This document shows, in pieces, positions 7,659 to 17,104 of a stretch of DNA of 64,000 nt. The notes under the pieces are model-generated. The model did not search any database, had not been told where the DNA came from, and worked only from the letters and a program-made list of their open reading frames with translations. Within the stretch, counting starts at the first letter, position 1. Every line of letters starts with the position of its first letter. Origin of the DNA: TMP-24 sp046348855 (lineage in GTDB: Bacteria > Pseudomonadota > Alphaproteobacteria > Rhodobacterales > Rhodobacteraceae); assembly GCA_046348855.1 (NCBI GenBank), contig JAXMDK010000005.1, positions 98,201 to 162,200 on the forward strand, read 5' to 3'. A program made the translations under genes and the position numbers.

Positions 7659-9074
7659 TCACTCCGCCAGAACCCAGGTGTCCTTCACGCCGCCACCCTG
7701 CGAGGAGTTGACGACCAGCGAACCTTCGGTCAGCGCCACTCGCGTCAGGCCGCCGGGGACCAGCTCGATCCGTTCGCCCACCAGGCAATAGGGGCGCAGG
7801 TCGACATGGCGCGGCGCCACGCCGTCGGCGACGAAGGTCGGGGTGGTCGACAAGGCCAGCGTCGGCTGGGCGATATAGCCGGCCGGATCGGCGCGCAGCT
7901 TTTCGGCGAAGGCGGCGATCTCGGCCTTGGTCGACTTCGGGCCGACCAGCATGCCGTAGCCGCCAGACCCGTGCACCTCCTTGACCACCAGATCGGCAAG
8001 GTTGTCGAGCACATGCTTCAGGTCGTCGGCGCGGCCGCATTGCCAGGTCGGCACGTTCTGCAGGATCGGCTCTTCGCCCAGGTAGAAGCGGATCATGTCG
8101 GGCACGAACGTATAGACCGCCTTGTCGTCCGCAACGCCGGCGCCGGGGGCCGAGGCGATGGTGACGCCGCCCGAACGGTAGACATCCATCAGACCCGGAA
8201 TGCCCAGCATCGAGTCGGGACGGAAGCACAGCGGATCGAGGAAATGGTCGTCGATCCGGCGATAGATCACGTCGACCTTCTTCGGTCCCTCGGTGGTGCG
8301 CATCCAGACGAAGCCCGCCTCGACGAACAGGTCGGCGCCCTCGACCAGTTCGACGCCCATCAGGTCGGCCAGGAAGGAATGTTCGTAATAGGCCGAGTTG
8401 AAATGACCCGGCGTCAGGATCACGATGGTCGGTTCATGGTCGCATTTCGCCGGTGCGACCGAGGCGAGCGTCCGGCGCAGGATTTCCGAATAGCTGTCGA
8501 TCGGCTCGATCCGGTTTTCGCGGAACAGCGCCGGAAACATCCGCATCATGATCTCGCGGTTTTCCAGCATGTAGCTGACGCCCGACGGCGTGCGGCAATT
8601 GTCCTCGAGCACGTAGAAATCCTCGGGGCCGGTCCGCACGATGTCGATGCCGACAATGTGGCTGTAGACGCCCTTGGGCGGCACGAAGCCCGCCACCGCC
8701 TTTTCATAGGCGGCGTTGCCATAGACCAGGTGCCGCGGGACCCGGCCGGCGCGGACGATCTCGCCCCGGCCGTAGACATCGACAAGGAAGGCGTTCAGCG
8801 CCCGCGCCCGCTGCTTGATGCCGCGGTCGAGCCGGCGCCATTCGCCTTGGGTAAAGACGCGAGGGAACATGTCGAAGGGGATCAGCCGGTCGGGATCGCC
8901 GCCTTCGCCATAGACGGCGAAGGTGATGCCGATGCGGCGAAACATCGCCTCGGCCTCGGACTGCTTCATCGCGCGGAAATCCGCGGGCATGGTGCGCGTC
9001 CAGTCCTGAAGCCGCGCGTAGGGCGGGCGCACGGCACCGCCGTCGAACATTTCGTTGAAATAGCTGACCGCCAT
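7659..9074 (-). CDS. Circularly permuted ATP-grasp protein
   Basis: A 471-residue enzyme with the CP_ATPgrasp signature (FYVLEDNCRTPSGVSYMLENREIMMRMFPALF, and VKEVHGSGGYGMLVGPKSTKAEI). The family is predicted to form an amide or peptide bond using ATP. It is the first gene of the Anbu operon. Its ATG at 9074 is the first good start after a 110-nt spacer behind the DUF2189 gene. The stretch HPAIL-free N terminus (MAVSYFNEMFDGGAVRPPYARL) is the normal family start. Confidence 0.9.
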   Translation of the reverse strand: MAVSYFNEMFDGGAVRPPYARLQDWTRTMPADFRAMKQSEAEAMFRRIGITFAVYGEGGDPDRLIPFDMFPRVFTQGEWRRLDRGIKQRARALNAFLVDVYGRGEIVRAGRVPRHLVYGNAAYEKAVAGFVPPKGVYSHIVGIDIVRTGPEDFYVLEDNCRTPSGVSYMLENREIMMRMFPALFRENRIEPIDSYSEILRRTLASVAPAKCDHEPTIVILTPGHFNSAYYEHSFLADLMGVELVEGADLFVEAGFVWMRTTEGPKKVDVIYRRIDDHFLDPLCFRPDSMLGIPGLMDVYRSGGVTIASAPGAGVADDKAVYTFVPDMIRFYLGEEPILQNVPTWQCGRADDLKHVLDNLADLVVKEVHGSGGYGMLVGPKSTKAEIAAFAEKLRADPAGYIAQPTLALSTTPTFVADGVAPRHVDLRPYCLVGERIELVPGGLTRVALTEGSLVVNSSQGGGVKDTWVLAE

Positions 9075-9143
9075 GACGCTCTCGCCTGTCCCCTGGCGAA
9101 AGTCTTAACCGAATGGCGACAAAGAAGAAGTGGTTTTCGCGGA

Positions 9144-9168
9144 GGGCGCGCCTGGCCGGCCCGCGCCC
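9144..9168 (-). terminator. Possible hairpin terminator after DUF2189 gene
   Basis: GGGCGCG at 9144-9150 pairs with CGCGCCC at 9162-9168. The hairpin sits 17 nt past the stop of the minus-strand DUF2189 gene and before the ATP-grasp start. No uridine run follows, so it may be only a structural element. Confidence 0.35.
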
Positions 9169-9184
9169 CCTGCCGCTGGCTTGG

Positions 9185-10042
9185 TCAGCCGACCGCGCGG
9201 CGATAAAGGTGCCAGGTCGCATGCCCCAGGATCGGCAGCGTCACCGCGAGGCCCAGAAGCATCGGCAACGCGCCGAGGATCAGGCCGGCGGCAACGATCG
9301 CGCCCCAGGCCAGCACGGTGACCGGGCTTTTGCGAAACACGCCGTACGAGGTAATGATCGCGCGCGGCAGGCCCACGTCGCGGTCAAGCAGCATCGGGAA
9401 CGACACCAGGCTGACCACCAGAACCAGAAGCGCGAAACAGAAGCCCAGCGGAATGCCGATCGCCATCATCGCCCAGCCGCCCGAGGTGGTCAGCACCTGG
9501 GTAATGAAACTGACCGCCCCTTCATAGGTCGCATCGCCCATGGTCAGGCTGTGCAGCACCCAAGCGGTCAGAAGCCACAGCACGAACACGATGGCCAGGG
9601 CGAAGCCCAGCATCAGGATCGCCCCGAAACCGGGCGCGTGCAGGACGCGGAACATGTCGGCCCAGGTCGGCTCATCGCCGGCCTCGCGCCGGCGGCTGAG
9701 TTCGTAAAGCCCGATCGCCGCCAACGGCCCGATCAGCGCGAACCCCGACAGAAGCGGAAAGGCCAGGGGCAGCGAGTCCTTGTGGATGGCGATCCAGATC
9801 AGGATGCCGCCGATGGCCGGATACAGCAGGCCAGCCATCATCACGTCGCTGCGAAAGGCCATGAAGTCGTCGAGCCCCTTGCGAAGCGCCAAGCGCAGGT
9901 CGGCGAAGGTGATCGCGCGCACTTCGGGCAGGCTCTGCGAACCGTCGCCGCCGGCATGGCGCACCGCGCTGCCGACCTCGCGCCCCGCCGCGCCGATGTT
10001 TCTGGCCCACCATGAAATGGGGTTGCCGATGGTCGATGTCAT
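9185..10042 (-). CDS. DUF2189 integral membrane protein
   Basis: A 285-residue polytopic membrane protein. About six hydrophobic segments can be seen, including MMAGLLYPAIGGILIWIAI, SGFALIGPLAAIGLYEL, GAILMLGFALAIVFVLWLLTAWVL, WAMMAIGIPLGFCFALLVLVVSLVSFPML and VLAWGAIVAAGLILGALPMLLGLAV. The pattern matches DUF2189, common next to cytochrome or respiratory genes in Rhodobacterales, although none are seen here. Function is unknown. It is divergent from pepF. Confidence 0.8.
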   Translation of the reverse strand: MTSTIGNPISWWARNIGAAGREVGSAVRHAGGDGSQSLPEVRAITFADLRLALRKGLDDFMAFRSDVMMAGLLYPAIGGILIWIAIHKDSLPLAFPLLSGFALIGPLAAIGLYELSRRREAGDEPTWADMFRVLHAPGFGAILMLGFALAIVFVLWLLTAWVLHSLTMGDATYEGAVSFITQVLTTSGGWAMMAIGIPLGFCFALLVLVVSLVSFPMLLDRDVGLPRAIITSYGVFRKSPVTVLAWGAIVAAGLILGALPMLLGLAVTLPILGHATWHLYRRAVG

Positions 10043-10246
10043 CTTGCACGCCTCCGTTCGCCTCGGTTTCCTGGCCGGGGAGCGGCGGGCCTGACCCTGT
10101 CTCGGGCAGACGTAGCGACCCCCGATGGTCCAAGACTAGCATGATTGCGCCGGCGGCGCGTTCACTTTCGTGCGGGCGGGGGTGGCCGCCTTGCCTTTTG
10201 CCGGCCCGCACGCCTATGTCTGGGCGGCCTGACGAAAGGAAATGCC

Positions 10247-12073
10247 ATGCGCCCTGCCCTTCCCCGCCCGCTTCGTGACGCCAATGCCACCGCCGGGGGC
10301 GGTCTGGGCAACCTGCCGGACTGGGACCTGAGCGACCTTTACACGGCCGAGGATGCGCCGGAGCTGGCGCGCGACATGGACTGGCTGAAAGGCGAATGCG
10401 CAGCCTTCGCCGCCGACTATGAGGGCAAGCTGGCGGGGCTGGACGCCGCCGGGATGCTGGCCTGCATCCACCGCCACGAACGGATCGAACAGGTGGCCGG
10501 GCGGGTGATGTCCTTCGCCGGCCTGCGCTATTACCAGAACACCATGGACGGCGGGCGCGCCAAGTTCATGTCGGATTGCCAGGACCGGATCACCGACTTC
10601 ACGACGCCGCTGGTCTTCTTCAGCCTGGAGTTCAACCGCATCGACGAGGCCGCCTATCAGGCGCTGGTCGCCGATGCGGGGCTGGCGCGCTACAAGGTGG
10701 CGCTGGACCGGATGCGGGCGATGCGGCCCCACCAGCTGTCGGACGAGCTGGAGCGGTTCCTGCACGATCAGTCGGTGGTGGGTGCCGCCGCCTGGAACCG
10801 GCTGTTCGACGAGACGATGGCGGGGCTTTCCTTCACCGTGGCCGGCGAGGCGGAACCCCTGAACCTTGAATCGACGCTGAACCTGCTGTCGGACCCCGAC
10901 CGGGCGCGGCGCGAGGCCGGCGCGCGGGCGCTGGCCGAGGTTTTCGGCAAGAACATCAAGCTGTTCGCCCGCGTCCACAACACGCTCGCCAAGGAAAAGG
11001 CGGTCGAGGACAAGTGGCGCAAGATGCCTAGCCCGCAGGCCGGGCGGCACCTGTCGAACCATGTCGAGCCCGAGGTGGTCGAGGCGCTGCGGAACGCAGT
11101 GGTCGCCGCCTATCCGAAACTGTCGCACCGCTATTACCGGCTGAAAGCGAAATGGATGGGGCTCGACAAGTTGCAGGTCTGGGACCGCAACGCCCCCCTG
11201 CCGACAGAAGCGACCCGCACCGTCGGCTGGGACGAGGCGCGCGCCACGGTCAGCGGCGCCTACCGGGATTTCTCGCCGGCGCTGGCCGACCTGCTGGTGC
11301 CGTTCTTCGACAAGGGCTGGATCGACGCGGGCGTGAAGCCCGGCAAGGCGCCGGGGGCCTTCGCCCATCCGACCGTCACCGACGTTCACCCCTACATCAT
11401 GCTGAACTACCTTGGAAAACCGCGCGACGTGATGACGCTGGCGCATGAGTTGGGGCATGGCGTCCATCAGGTTCTGGCCGCGCCGCAGGGCGAGATGCTG
11501 GCCAACACGCCGCTGACGCTGGCCGAAACCGCGTCGGTCTTCGGCGAAATGCTGACCTTCCGGGCGCTTCTGGCCCGGGCCAAGGACGCGAAGGAACGCA
11601 AGACCCTGCTGGCCGGCAAGGTCGAAGACATGATCAACACCGTCGTCCGGCAGATCGCCTTCTACGATTTCGAGTGCAAGCTGCATGCGGCGCGGGCGGC
11701 GGGCGAACTGACACCCGAGGACATCAACGCGCTGTGGATGAGCGTGCAGGGCGAAAGCCTTGGCCCGGCGTTCGAGTTCATGGACGGATACGAGACCTTC
11801 TGGTCCTACATTCCGCATTTCATCCATTCGCCCTTCTACGTCTATGCCTATGCCTTCGGCGACGGACTGGTGAACGCGCTTTACGCCGCCTACGAGGAAG
11901 GGCTGCCGGACTTTCAGGCCAAGTATCTCGACATGCTGAAGGCCGGCGGGTCGCAGCACCACAAGGACCTGCTGGCGCCGTTCGGGCTGGATGCGTCGGA
12001 TCCGAAGTTCTGGGACAAGGGCCTGTCGATGATCGGGGCGATGATCGACGAGCTGGAGCGGCTGGACGGCTGA
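10247..12073 (+). CDS. pepF: M3 family oligoendopeptidase F
   Basis: A 608-residue metallopeptidase, the usual length for M3B PepF proteins. The zinc motif HELGH is at residues 400-404 and the downstream third ligand lies in LTLAETASVFGEMLTF. The end (FWSYIPHFIHSPFYVYAYAFGDGLVNALYAAYEEG) is the typical M3 C-terminal block. The start at 10247 follows a GAAAGGA ribosome site. It degrades short peptides in the cytoplasm, by family inference. The M19 dipeptidase gene follows after 94 nt and may be cotranscribed. Confidence 0.92.
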   Translation: MRPALPRPLRDANATAGGGLGNLPDWDLSDLYTAEDAPELARDMDWLKGECAAFAADYEGKLAGLDAAGMLACIHRHERIEQVAGRVMSFAGLRYYQNTMDGGRAKFMSDCQDRITDFTTPLVFFSLEFNRIDEAAYQALVADAGLARYKVALDRMRAMRPHQLSDELERFLHDQSVVGAAAWNRLFDETMAGLSFTVAGEAEPLNLESTLNLLSDPDRARREAGARALAEVFGKNIKLFARVHNTLAKEKAVEDKWRKMPSPQAGRHLSNHVEPEVVEALRNAVVAAYPKLSHRYYRLKAKWMGLDKLQVWDRNAPLPTEATRTVGWDEARATVSGAYRDFSPALADLLVPFFDKGWIDAGVKPGKAPGAFAHPTVTDVHPYIMLNYLGKPRDVMTLAHELGHGVHQVLAAPQGEMLANTPLTLAETASVFGEMLTFRALLARAKDAKERKTLLAGKVEDMINTVVRQIAFYDFECKLHAARAAGELTPEDINALWMSVQGESLGPAFEFMDGYETFWSYIPHFIHSPFYVYAYAFGDGLVNALYAAYEEGLPDFQAKYLDMLKAGGSQHHKDLLAPFGLDASDPKFWDKGLSMIGAMIDELERLDG

Positions 12074-12167
12074 GGAACGCGGTGCCGTTGCCTCGCGCTC
12101 GTCCGAGGATGCCGATTCCGTTTCCCGGGATCTTGGTCTAGTCTCGCCCAAACACAGGGGGCGGGGC

Positions 12168-13346
12168 ATGGGACGGTGGGTGTGGCGGCTTGTGGCGGGG
12201 CTGGTGGTCCTTGGGCTGGCCGGGGTCTTCGCGCTTGGCCCGGGCCTGGTCGAGCGTGGGCAGAACAAGGTCCTGCCCCACGATCCCTGGCCGGTGTCCG
12301 AGGCGGCAAAGGCCATGCACGAACGGCTGATCATCGGCGACCTGCATGCCGATCCGTTGCTTTGGGGGCGCGACCTGACCCGGCGGTCGGGGCGCGGGCA
12401 GATGGACTTGCCGCGTCTTCAGGCCGGGAATGTCGCGCTTCAGGTCTTTACCACGGTGACGAAAAGCCCCTCCGGGCTGAACTATGACAAGAACGCCGCC
12501 GAAGCGCGCGACGACATCACGCTTCTGTCGATCGTCCAGCTGCGGCCGTGGAAAAGCTGGTTCAACCTGACCGAACGGGCGCTGGCGCAGGCGGCGGCGC
12601 TGCAGGGCTTCGCGGACAAGGCGCCCGACATGCTGCGGATCGTCCGCACCCAGGCCGATCTGCAGGCGGTGCTGGACGCGCGGGCCGAAGGCTCGGCGGT
12701 GGTCGGCGGCATCCTCGGGGCCGAGGGCGGCCATGCGCTGTCGGGCGATCTGGCCAACCTCGACCGGCTCTATGACGCCGGGTTCCGGCTGATCGGGCTG
12801 GTGCATTTCTTCGACAACGACCTTGGTGCCTCGCTGCATGGCGAGGCGGGCGAGGCCGCAGGCCTGACCGATTTCGGGCGGGCGGTGGTGAAGCGGATGG
12901 TGGAAAAGCACATGATCATCGACCTGGCCCATGCTTCCGAACAGGTCGACCGTGACGTGCTGGCGATGGTCGACGGGCCGGTGATCGTCAGCCACACCGG
13001 CATCCACAGCGAATGCCCGCACCACCGCAACATCCCCGACGATCTGATCAAGGCGGTCGCCGACCGCGGCGGCCTGATCGGCATCGGCTTCTGGGACGAG
13101 GCCGTCTGTGACCCCTCGCCGGCCGGCATCGCGCGGGCGATCAAGGCGGCGATCGCCGTCGCCGGCGAGGATCATGTGGCGCTGGGGTCGGATTTCGACG
13201 GGGCGGTGACGACGACCTTCGACGTGTCGGAACTGCCGGCGCTGACGCAGGCGCTGATCGACGCGGGGCTGACCGAGCCGGTGATCGCCAAGGTGATGGG
13301 CGCCAACATGGTCGACTTCCTGCGCCGCGCCCTGCCGCCCGGCTGA
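12168..13346 (+). CDS. Membrane-anchored M19 dipeptidase
   Basis: A 392-residue protein with an N-terminal membrane anchor or uncleaved signal (residues 5-25, VWRLVAGLVVLGLAGVFAL) followed by the renal-dipeptidase TIM barrel. His60 and Asp62 (GDLHAD) are metal ligands; HASEQ, SHTGIHSECPHHRNIPDD and LGSDFDGAV are the other family blocks. It would cleave dipeptides, probably D- or L-configured, on the periplasmic side. It ends six nt before the convergent host-attachment gene. Confidence 0.88.
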   Translation: MGRWVWRLVAGLVVLGLAGVFALGPGLVERGQNKVLPHDPWPVSEAAKAMHERLIIGDLHADPLLWGRDLTRRSGRGQMDLPRLQAGNVALQVFTTVTKSPSGLNYDKNAAEARDDITLLSIVQLRPWKSWFNLTERALAQAAALQGFADKAPDMLRIVRTQADLQAVLDARAEGSAVVGGILGAEGGHALSGDLANLDRLYDAGFRLIGLVHFFDNDLGASLHGEAGEAAGLTDFGRAVVKRMVEKHMIIDLAHASEQVDRDVLAMVDGPVIVSHTGIHSECPHHRNIPDDLIKAVADRGGLIGIGFWDEAVCDPSPAGIARAIKAAIAVAGEDHVALGSDFDGAVTTTFDVSELPALTQALIDAGLTEPVIAKVMGANMVDFLRRALPPG

Positions 13347-13351
13347 GCGTG

Positions 13352-13801
13352 TCAGACCGCGATCAGCTCGGCGAAGTGCGAGGGCAGGTCGTGGGTCGGA
13401 ATCCTGACCAGATCCTTCGGCAGGTCGGCCAGCAGCGCCGCCGCGGCCGGCCCGTCTATGGCATCGCGCAGCAGGCCCAGCATCTTCGGCGGGGCGGCCA
13501 TGATCAGCCGGTCGGGCCCCTGAGCCGTCCATTGCTGGCCCAGCGCCTCGGCCACCCGGCGGGCAAAGCGTTCGCGGTGCTGTTCGTCAAGCGTCTGGTG
13601 AGGGTCGAGCCCATGCACCGCCATCCGGCCCGCCGCGGCGGAATGCCGGCCGGGACGGTCGGAATATTCGGCGCTGGCCTCGGGGAACTGCGAAATGCCA
13701 AGGACGGCGACCTCGGCCAGCCCCTTGCCCACCCCGTCGTTCAGCAGAAACCGGGCATCATGTTCGCCCGCCACGAGAAAGAGGGTTCGGACAGGTTTCA
13801 T
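13352..13801 (-). CDS. Host attachment-like protein
   Basis: A 149-residue protein resembling the Host_attach family: TLFLVAGEHDARFLLNDG at the start, then the typical HGLDPHQTLDEQHRERFARRVAEAL and DRLIMAAPPKMLGLLRDAI. The family was named from plant-associated alphaproteobacteria but it resembles release-factor/RNase folds and its biochemical role is uncertain. The start at 13801 was chosen because upstream in-frame residues lack similarity. Confidence 0.8.
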   Translation of the reverse strand: MKPVRTLFLVAGEHDARFLLNDGVGKGLAEVAVLGISQFPEASAEYSDRPGRHSAAAGRMAVHGLDPHQTLDEQHRERFARRVAEALGQQWTAQGPDRLIMAAPPKMLGLLRDAIDGPAAAALLADLPKDLVRIPTHDLPSHFAELIAV

Positions 13802-13880
13802 TGCAACCTCCGTTTGTCTGGCCACGTCTGACCGACCCGGCCGCACGGCGCGCAGGCGGGCACGGTTGCGTGAAACCAGC

Positions 13881-14855
13881 CTACTCGCTGGCGAAGACCA
13901 TGTCGATCATCGCCTGGGTGCCGCGGGCGTCCTCGAGGCGCCAGGGATAGGGCGCGCCGTCGCGGATGGTGCGGCAGAAGGCCTCGACCTGGTTGCGATA
14001 CTGGCGCACGCCGGGGAAGCGTTCGATGTGATCGGCCTGGCCGGGGCGCAGCATGTGCAGTTGCGCCTCGGCAAAGAGACCGGCGTTGAACGGGCCGGTC
14101 ATGCGGATCAGGCCGCCCTCGCCCTGGAAGACCACTTCCTGCCGGGGCGGCAGCCGCATCGAGGTCATCGCCCCGTAGGTGAAGCGCCCGCCCGGCCCCT
14201 CCATCTCGGCCCAGACGCGGGCGAACACGTCGACGCCCTGTTCGCGCCGGATCTCCGACCGCATCGTCACGGGTTCGGCCCCGGTCACCCAACGCACCGA
14301 GCCATAGGTATAGACCCCGATGTCGGGGATCGAGCCGCCGCCGGTTTCCGGGCGGTTGCGGATGTTGCCGGGATCGCCGCGGTTGTCATAACTGAAAGCC
14401 GCGTCGGCGTGCAGGATGCGCCCGATGGCGCCTTCGGCGATCAGCTGGCGGGCGCGCTGCCACTGGGGATGATGGACGATCATGTAGGCTTCGGTCGCCA
14501 TCAGGCCGGTCTTGTCGCGCAGCGCGATTAGCGCGTCGATCTGGTCGGCCTTCAGCGCGATGGGCTTTTCGGTTAGCACATGCTTGCCGGCCAGAAGCGC
14601 CTTCTGCGTCCATTCGACATGCAGATGGTTCGGCAAAGGAACATAGACCGCCTCAATCGCCGGATCGGCCAGAAGCGCGTCATAGTCGGCATGCACCTTC
14701 AGATCGGGGCAAAAGGCGCGGAAGCCGTCGGCGCGCGCCGGGTCCGAGGTGGCAAGCGCGGCCAGCCGCGCCCCTTCGGCTTCGTGGATGGCGCGGGCCA
14801 TGTGTTCGCGGGCGAATTTTGCAGCGCCGAGAACGCCCCAGTTGACCGGTTTCAT
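13881..14855 (-). CDS. Gfo/Idh/MocA family oxidoreductase
   Basis: A 324-residue NAD(P)-dependent dehydrogenase. The Rossmann motif is NWGVLGAAKFAREHMARAI, followed by VYVPLPNHLHVEW and the catalytic block AGKHVLTEKPIAL, whose EKP lysine is conserved across the family. The C-terminal domain includes GGGSIPDIGVYTYG. The substrate is probably a sugar, inositol or trans-1,2-dihydrodiol-type compound; it cannot be told from the sequence. It is a single gene between convergent and divergent neighbours. Confidence 0.88.
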   Translation of the reverse strand: MKPVNWGVLGAAKFAREHMARAIHEAEGARLAALATSDPARADGFRAFCPDLKVHADYDALLADPAIEAVYVPLPNHLHVEWTQKALLAGKHVLTEKPIALKADQIDALIALRDKTGLMATEAYMIVHHPQWQRARQLIAEGAIGRILHADAAFSYDNRGDPGNIRNRPETGGGSIPDIGVYTYGSVRWVTGAEPVTMRSEIRREQGVDVFARVWAEMEGPGGRFTYGAMTSMRLPPRQEVVFQGEGGLIRMTGPFNAGLFAEAQLHMLRPGQADHIERFPGVRQYRNQVEAFCRTIRDGAPYPWRLEDARGTQAMIDMVFASE

Positions 14856-14924
14856 CGCAGCCTCCGCCGATTTCGTCGCCGTTAACGCTAGCAGCCGGGC
14901 GATCGCGCCGCAATGGCGGGCGGA

Positions 14925-15542
14925 TCAGGGGTCGCGGCGCAGGACCAGGAGCGTCATCAGCCCGACGGGGGGCAGACGCCGTTCGGCCACAACGCTCAGG
15001 CCCGGCACGCCGGACAGTTCGTCGCGGCAGAAATCGGCGTGCCAGCCCAGCCGGTCGGCATGGCGGGCGGCCAGACGCTCGACCCGGCCCTTCAGGCCGC
15101 GGCCCGAGGCGAAATGGGTGGTGATGACGATCTCGCCGCCCGGCCGCGTGACGCGGGCCATTTCGGCCAGCACCCGGCGGGGTTCGGGCACCACCGACAT
15201 GACATGCATCGCCGCCACCACGTCGAAGCTGGCGTCGGCGAAGGCCAGATGGCGGGCATCCATCCGGTACAGTGCCTTTACCTGCTTCAGCCCCCGGGCG
15301 CGGACCCGGTCGCGGGCGCGGTCGAGCATGTCCTGGCTGAAGTCGATGCCGGTGATATCGACCCCTGCGCCATAGAGCGGCAGCGCCAGCCCGGTGCCGA
15401 CGCCCACCTCGAGCACGCTGCCGCCGCGCCGGCTGATGTAGCCGGTCGCCCGGCGCCGGCCGCTGCCGGTGGCTGCCCCGAACAGCAGGTCATAGACCGG
15501 CGCCCAGCGGGCATAGGTCGTGCTGATTGCATCAATCTCCAT
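14925..15542 (-). CDS. pmtA: Phosphatidylethanolamine N-methyltransferase
   Basis: A 205-residue SAM-dependent methyltransferase. The glycine-rich SAM motif is VLEVGVGTGLALPLYG and the acidic ribose contact is GIDFSQDML. Length and sequence (YARWAPVYDLLFG start) match Rhodobacter-type PmtA, which methylates PE three times to give phosphatidylcholine. The start at 15542 overlaps the end of pssA by 11 nt. Position directly after psd and pssA strongly supports the lipid role. Confidence 0.85.
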   Translation of the reverse strand: MEIDAISTTYARWAPVYDLLFGAATGSGRRRATGYISRRGGSVLEVGVGTGLALPLYGAGVDITGIDFSQDMLDRARDRVRARGLKQVKALYRMDARHLAFADASFDVVAAMHVMSVVPEPRRVLAEMARVTRPGGEIVITTHFASGRGLKGRVERLAARHADRLGWHADFCRDELSGVPGLSVVAERRLPPVGLMTLLVLRRDP

Positions 15543-16293
15543 CGGGGCGCTCCGCCGTTTCGGCTGGCCTGCGGCTGGCCCGCCAGGACAGGACCAGCCC
15601 GAACAAGTATACCACATCAAAGCAGAGCAGAGTCTGCCACGGATAGACCGCCAGCATCGTGACGATGGCGGTGACGCCGATCAGCACGAAGCGCACATGT
15701 TCGGCGTAGATCGTGGTCTTGAGCGAAAAGGTCGGCCAGCGACTGACCATCAGCGCACCTGACAGCACCAGCCACAGCGCCGCGCCCTGGGCCGGGACCG
15801 GCGCCGTCAGATGTAGGGCACGCGCCAGAAACAGCGGCCCCAGCGCCAGAAGCGCGCCGGCCGGCGAAGGAACCCCGGTGAAGAACCGCTTGTCGGCCGG
15901 CGTGTCGCTTTTGGCGCCGACGTTGAAGCGCGCCAGCCGCAGGACGCAGCAGAGCGCATAGACCAGGACCGCCGCCCACCCGATCTCGTCGGCGGGCTCC
16001 AGCGCCCAGAAATACAGGATCATCGCCGGGGTCACGCCGAAGTTGACGAAATCGGCCAGCGAATCGAGTTCCGCCCCGATCGGGCTTTCACTGCCCAAAG
16101 CCCGCGCCAGCCGCCCGTCGACCCCGTCGAGCACCGCCGCCAAAATCACCAGCCCCACCGCCTGGTTGAAGGCGCCGAAGGCGGCCATGCGGATCGCCGT
16201 CAGGCCGGCGCAGATGGCGCCAAGCGTCAGGGCATTGGGCAGAAGCTGGACCAGCGGCAGTTCGGCGCGAGGTTTGCGGACGGCGCGCACCAT
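15532..16293 (-). CDS. pssA: CDP-diacylglycerol-serine O-phosphatidyltransferase
   Basis: A 253-residue membrane enzyme of the CDP-alcohol phosphotransferase family. The motif DGVDGRLARALGSESPIGAELDSLAD carries the DG-AR-G-D-D pattern of the active site. About seven hydrophobic helices follow. It makes phosphatidylserine from CDP-DAG and serine. I chose the ATG at 16293 five nt after the psd stop; an upstream in-frame start would overlap psd. The second gene of psd-pssA-pmtA. Confidence 0.92.
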   Translation of the reverse strand: MVRAVRKPRAELPLVQLLPNALTLGAICAGLTAIRMAAFGAFNQAVGLVILAAVLDGVDGRLARALGSESPIGAELDSLADFVNFGVTPAMILYFWALEPADEIGWAAVLVYALCCVLRLARFNVGAKSDTPADKRFFTGVPSPAGALLALGPLFLARALHLTAPVPAQGAALWLVLSGALMVSRWPTFSLKTTIYAEHVRFVLIGVTAIVTMLAVYPWQTLLCFDVVYLFGLVLSWRASRRPAETAERPDGD

Positions 16294-16298
16294 TACGG

Positions 16299-16991
16299 TC
16301 AGTCCCGGCGGCACTGGGGCGCGACCTGCGGCCCGTCGAGGCTGGCGATCACGCTTTCGCCCGCCACCATCGTCTGGCCGAGGCTGACCAGGGGCTGCAC
16401 CCCCGCCGGCAGGTAGACGTCAAGGCGCGAGCCGAAGCGGATCAGCCCGAACCGCTCGCCCCGGCGCAGTGCGAGGCCGGGCGCCGACCAGCAGACGATC
16501 CGCCGCGCGATCAGGCCGGCGATCTGCACCACGGCGATCTGCCGCCCATCAGCCAGGTCGATGCGCAGGGCGTTGCGTTCGTTATCCTCGCTGGCCTTGT
16601 CGAGCGAGGCGTTCAGGAACTTGCCGGGCCGGTAGGCGACCGCGCCGACCCGACCTTCGCAGGGCGCGCGGTTCACATGGCAGTTGAAGACGCTCATGAA
16701 CACCGACACCCGGGTCAGCGGCTCGGCCGGCAGGCCCAGCCCCTCGGGCGGAACAGCCGGACCGATCAGCGACACCACCCCGTCGGCGGGGCTGACCACC
16801 AGCCCGTCGGCGAGCGGCACCGAGCGCACCGGATCGCGGAAGAAGTAGTAGCACCAGACGGTGACGCCCAGCGCCGCCCAGCCCAGGGGATGCCAGATCA
16901 GGAACAGGACCGCCGTGACCAGGGCGAAGATCGCCACGAAGCGGCGCCCCTCGGGATGCATCGGCGGCAGAACGCTGTCGATCAATCTCAT
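16299..16991 (-). CDS. psd: Phosphatidylserine decarboxylase
   Basis: A 230-residue short-form PSD. It has an N-terminal hydrophobic segment (residues 17-50), the blocks SPADGVVS and FMSVFNCHVNRAPCEG, and the autocleavage site Gly187-Ser188 (IRFGSRLDVYLP), where Ser becomes the pyruvoyl group. It converts PS to PE at the inner membrane. First gene of the operon with pssA and pmtA. Confidence 0.93.
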   Translation of the reverse strand: MRLIDSVLPPMHPEGRRFVAIFALVTAVLFLIWHPLGWAALGVTVWCYYFFRDPVRSVPLADGLVVSPADGVVSLIGPAVPPEGLGLPAEPLTRVSVFMSVFNCHVNRAPCEGRVGAVAYRPGKFLNASLDKASEDNERNALRIDLADGRQIAVVQIAGLIARRIVCWSAPGLALRRGERFGLIRFGSRLDVYLPAGVQPLVSLGQTMVAGESVIASLDGPQVAPQCRRD

Positions 16992-17104
16992 TCTGGCAGG
17001 CTCATGCGGATACCTTTTCGCAACTCTCGGGCGATGACCTAGCCGGGCGCGCCGAAATGCACAAGCATCATAGTTACTTGCGACGCTTCATCGCCTGTCC
17101 GCGA

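Noticed and set aside
12080..12105. Possible fifth copy of the multi-hairpin element after pepF
   Set aside because: About 20 nt resemble the end of the element around H5 (GCCTCGCGCTCGTCC), but the pairing arm is missing and no other module is present.
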